Source: Verrucomicrobiota bacterium
GTDB lineage: Bacteria > Verrucomicrobiota > Verrucomicrobiia > Limisphaerales > UBA1100
Direction: 5' to 3'
DNA: 6,203 bases
Assembly: GCA_028872685.1 (NCBI GenBank)
Contig: JAPKEI010000170.1
Location: forward strand, 1 to 6,203
The notes beneath the pieces are model-generated. The model was given only the letters and a program-made list of their open reading frames with translations. It had not been told where the DNA came from and searched no databases. Shown piece after piece: positions 5,217-6,203 of the stretch. The position numbers and the translations under genes are program-made. The stretch's first letter is position 1; the number at the start of each line of letters is the position of its first letter.

Positions 5217-6203
5217 ATGAGAAACACGGGTCTAAGATCAACGGTAATTGCGGCTGCCGTGGCCGTGGTTTTAGGTGGCAGTGCTTTCGCGGGTTCGGTT
5301 CGCAAAGGCGCTGACAGCGAACTTCCTAATTTCGTGGTGATCCTTACTGACGATCAAAGTTGGGTGGGGACTTCGCTGCAGATTATTCCTAAAAACCCAC
5401 GCACAAAAAGCGATTATTTCCGGACTCCAAACATTGAGCGGCTCGGAGCCATGGGTATGCGTTTTACACAGGGCTATTCCCCCGCCGCTTCATGCTGCCC
5501 AACCCGGCGGTCGATTCAAACCGGCCAAACGCCCGCTCGCCATGAATACCACAAGGACCGTGAAAACTGGACGAACACCTATCTTCGCCAGCTGAATATT
5601 ACCCGAATGCTTAAGGCGGCCAACTCACGTTATCAAACCGCCCACTTCGGCAAGTGGGATCATCGGTATGACGAAGTATCGCCCCACCAACAGGGTTATG
5701 ATTTTTCAGATGGCTACACGGGTAACAGAACAGGAGGGGGTAAAGGGTCAGGCGGGCCAGCCGCTTCGCCGGACCCCAAAAGGATCGACACCATTACCGA
5801 CCAAGCACTTCATTTTATCGATCGCCAACACGCCACCGCCACTCCTTTTTATCTCCAGCTTTCACATTACGCCGTGCACTTGGATATCTTTTACAACCAA
5901 TCCACTCTGGAAAGGTTTCAAAAAGTCGCACCGGGCCGCAAACATAACATGCCCGAGTTTGCTGCCATGACCGGTGATATGGATGCATCCATCGGACGAA
6001 TACTTGATAAACTGGTTAAGCTCGACCTCATGAAAAACACCTATGTGTTTTTTCTCTCTGACAATGGCGGACGAACCACCATCCCCAAGGCACCCACGCG
6101 AAAGGCACCGAGGAATGCTCCTCTGCGCGACGGCAAACATTCTTTTTATGAGGGCGGTATTCGCGTGCCGTTCATCGTGGCAGGCCCTGGCGTTAAACCC
6201 GGC
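5217..6203 (+). CDS. Exported Cys-type sulfatase, CCPTR variant (3' end beyond window)
   Basis: The frame from ATG 5217 stays open to the window edge (329 codons), so the gene is cut by the window and is not frameshifted. Residues 1-26 form a Sec signal peptide (cleavage near AFA/G). The metal-binding pair is D45-D46 in ILTDDQSW. The formylglycine motif is C93-C-P-T-R97, with threonine instead of the common serine and a second cysteine beside the first. K146 is in HFGKWDH, with aspartate where GKWH has histidine. H221 (or H217) is in LSHYAVH, D282-N283 in LSDNGG, and K307 in DGKHSFYEGGIRVP. Residues 170-186 form a Gly-rich loop. Missing is the C-terminal subdomain, probably 100-200 residues. 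It starts 53 bases after the PA14 sulfatase, and its base composition is like that of the first two genes, not of its direct upstream neighbour. No Shine-Dalgarno is visible. Family certain, substrate unknown. Confidence 0.93.
   Translation, partial: MRNTGLRSTVIAAAVAVVLGGSAFAGSVRKGADSELPNFVVILTDDQSWVGTSLQIIPKNPRTKSDYFRTPNIERLGAMGMRFTQGYSPAASCCPTRRSIQTGQTPARHEYHKDRENWTNTYLRQLNITRMLKAANSRYQTAHFGKWDHRYDEVSPHQQGYDFSDGYTGNRTGGGKGSGGPAASPDPKRIDTITDQALHFIDRQHATATPFYLQLSHYAVHLDIFYNQSTLERFQKVAPGRKHNMPEFAAMTGDMDASIGRILDKLVKLDLMKNTYVFFLSDNGGRTTIPKAPTRKAPRNAPLRDGKHSFYEGGIRVPFIVAGPGVKPG

Noticed and set aside
5668..5970. Plus-strand open frame of 100 codons within the third sulfatase
   Set aside because: It overlaps the sulfatase frame, which carries the expected motifs on both sides of it (GKWD before, SDNG after). 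Its translation is Pro/Ser/Thr-rich with no family likeness.
5217..6203. Frameshift or pseudogene in the third sulfatase
   Set aside because: The frame read codon by codon from 5217 is open to the last base, with motifs in the right order; it simply runs past the window edge.

Overview
The window looks like part of a polysaccharide-utilisation or sulfated-glycan catabolic region from a bacterium of the Planctomycetota-Verrucomicrobiota-Lentisphaerota type, with a Verrucomicrobiota-like lineage as my best guess. The reasons are the density of exported sulfatases, a twin-arginine Gfo/Idh/MocA oxidoreductase between them, the lack of clear Shine-Dalgarno sites, and a moderate to high GC content in most genes. 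The organism call is inference from gene content and style, not from a marker gene.

Layout: positions 1-134 hold a short open stretch on the minus strand that may be the start of a divergent membrane-protein gene (weak call). An AT-rich intergenic stretch to 208 is the likely promoter region for what follows. Four plus-strand genes then run in tandem with gaps of 71, 60 and 53 bases: a Cys-type sulfatase (209-1702), a Tat-exported Gfo/Idh/MocA oxidoreductase (1774-3087), a sulfatase with a C-terminal PA14-like domain (3148-5163), and a third Cys-type sulfatase (5217 to the window end, 3' truncated by the window). The same orientation and short gaps suggest one transcription unit.

Working together (inference): the three sulfatases belong to clearly different sequence types and differ around the active site, so they probably remove sulfate from different positions or sugars of one sulfated glycan. 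The oxidoreductase could act on a desulfated or keto sugar in the periplasm. All three sulfatases carry the cysteine that must be oxidised to formylglycine, but no maturase gene (FGE or anSME), glycoside hydrolase, polysaccharide lyase or transporter is visible in the window.

The most notable points are the much more AT-rich composition of the PA14 sulfatase compared with both neighbours (possible transfer), a strong GC-rich hairpin embedded in the last codons of the first sulfatase, and non-canonical active-site residues in all three sulfatases. I did not find a convincing wholly new system, CRISPR array, RNA gene or mobile element.
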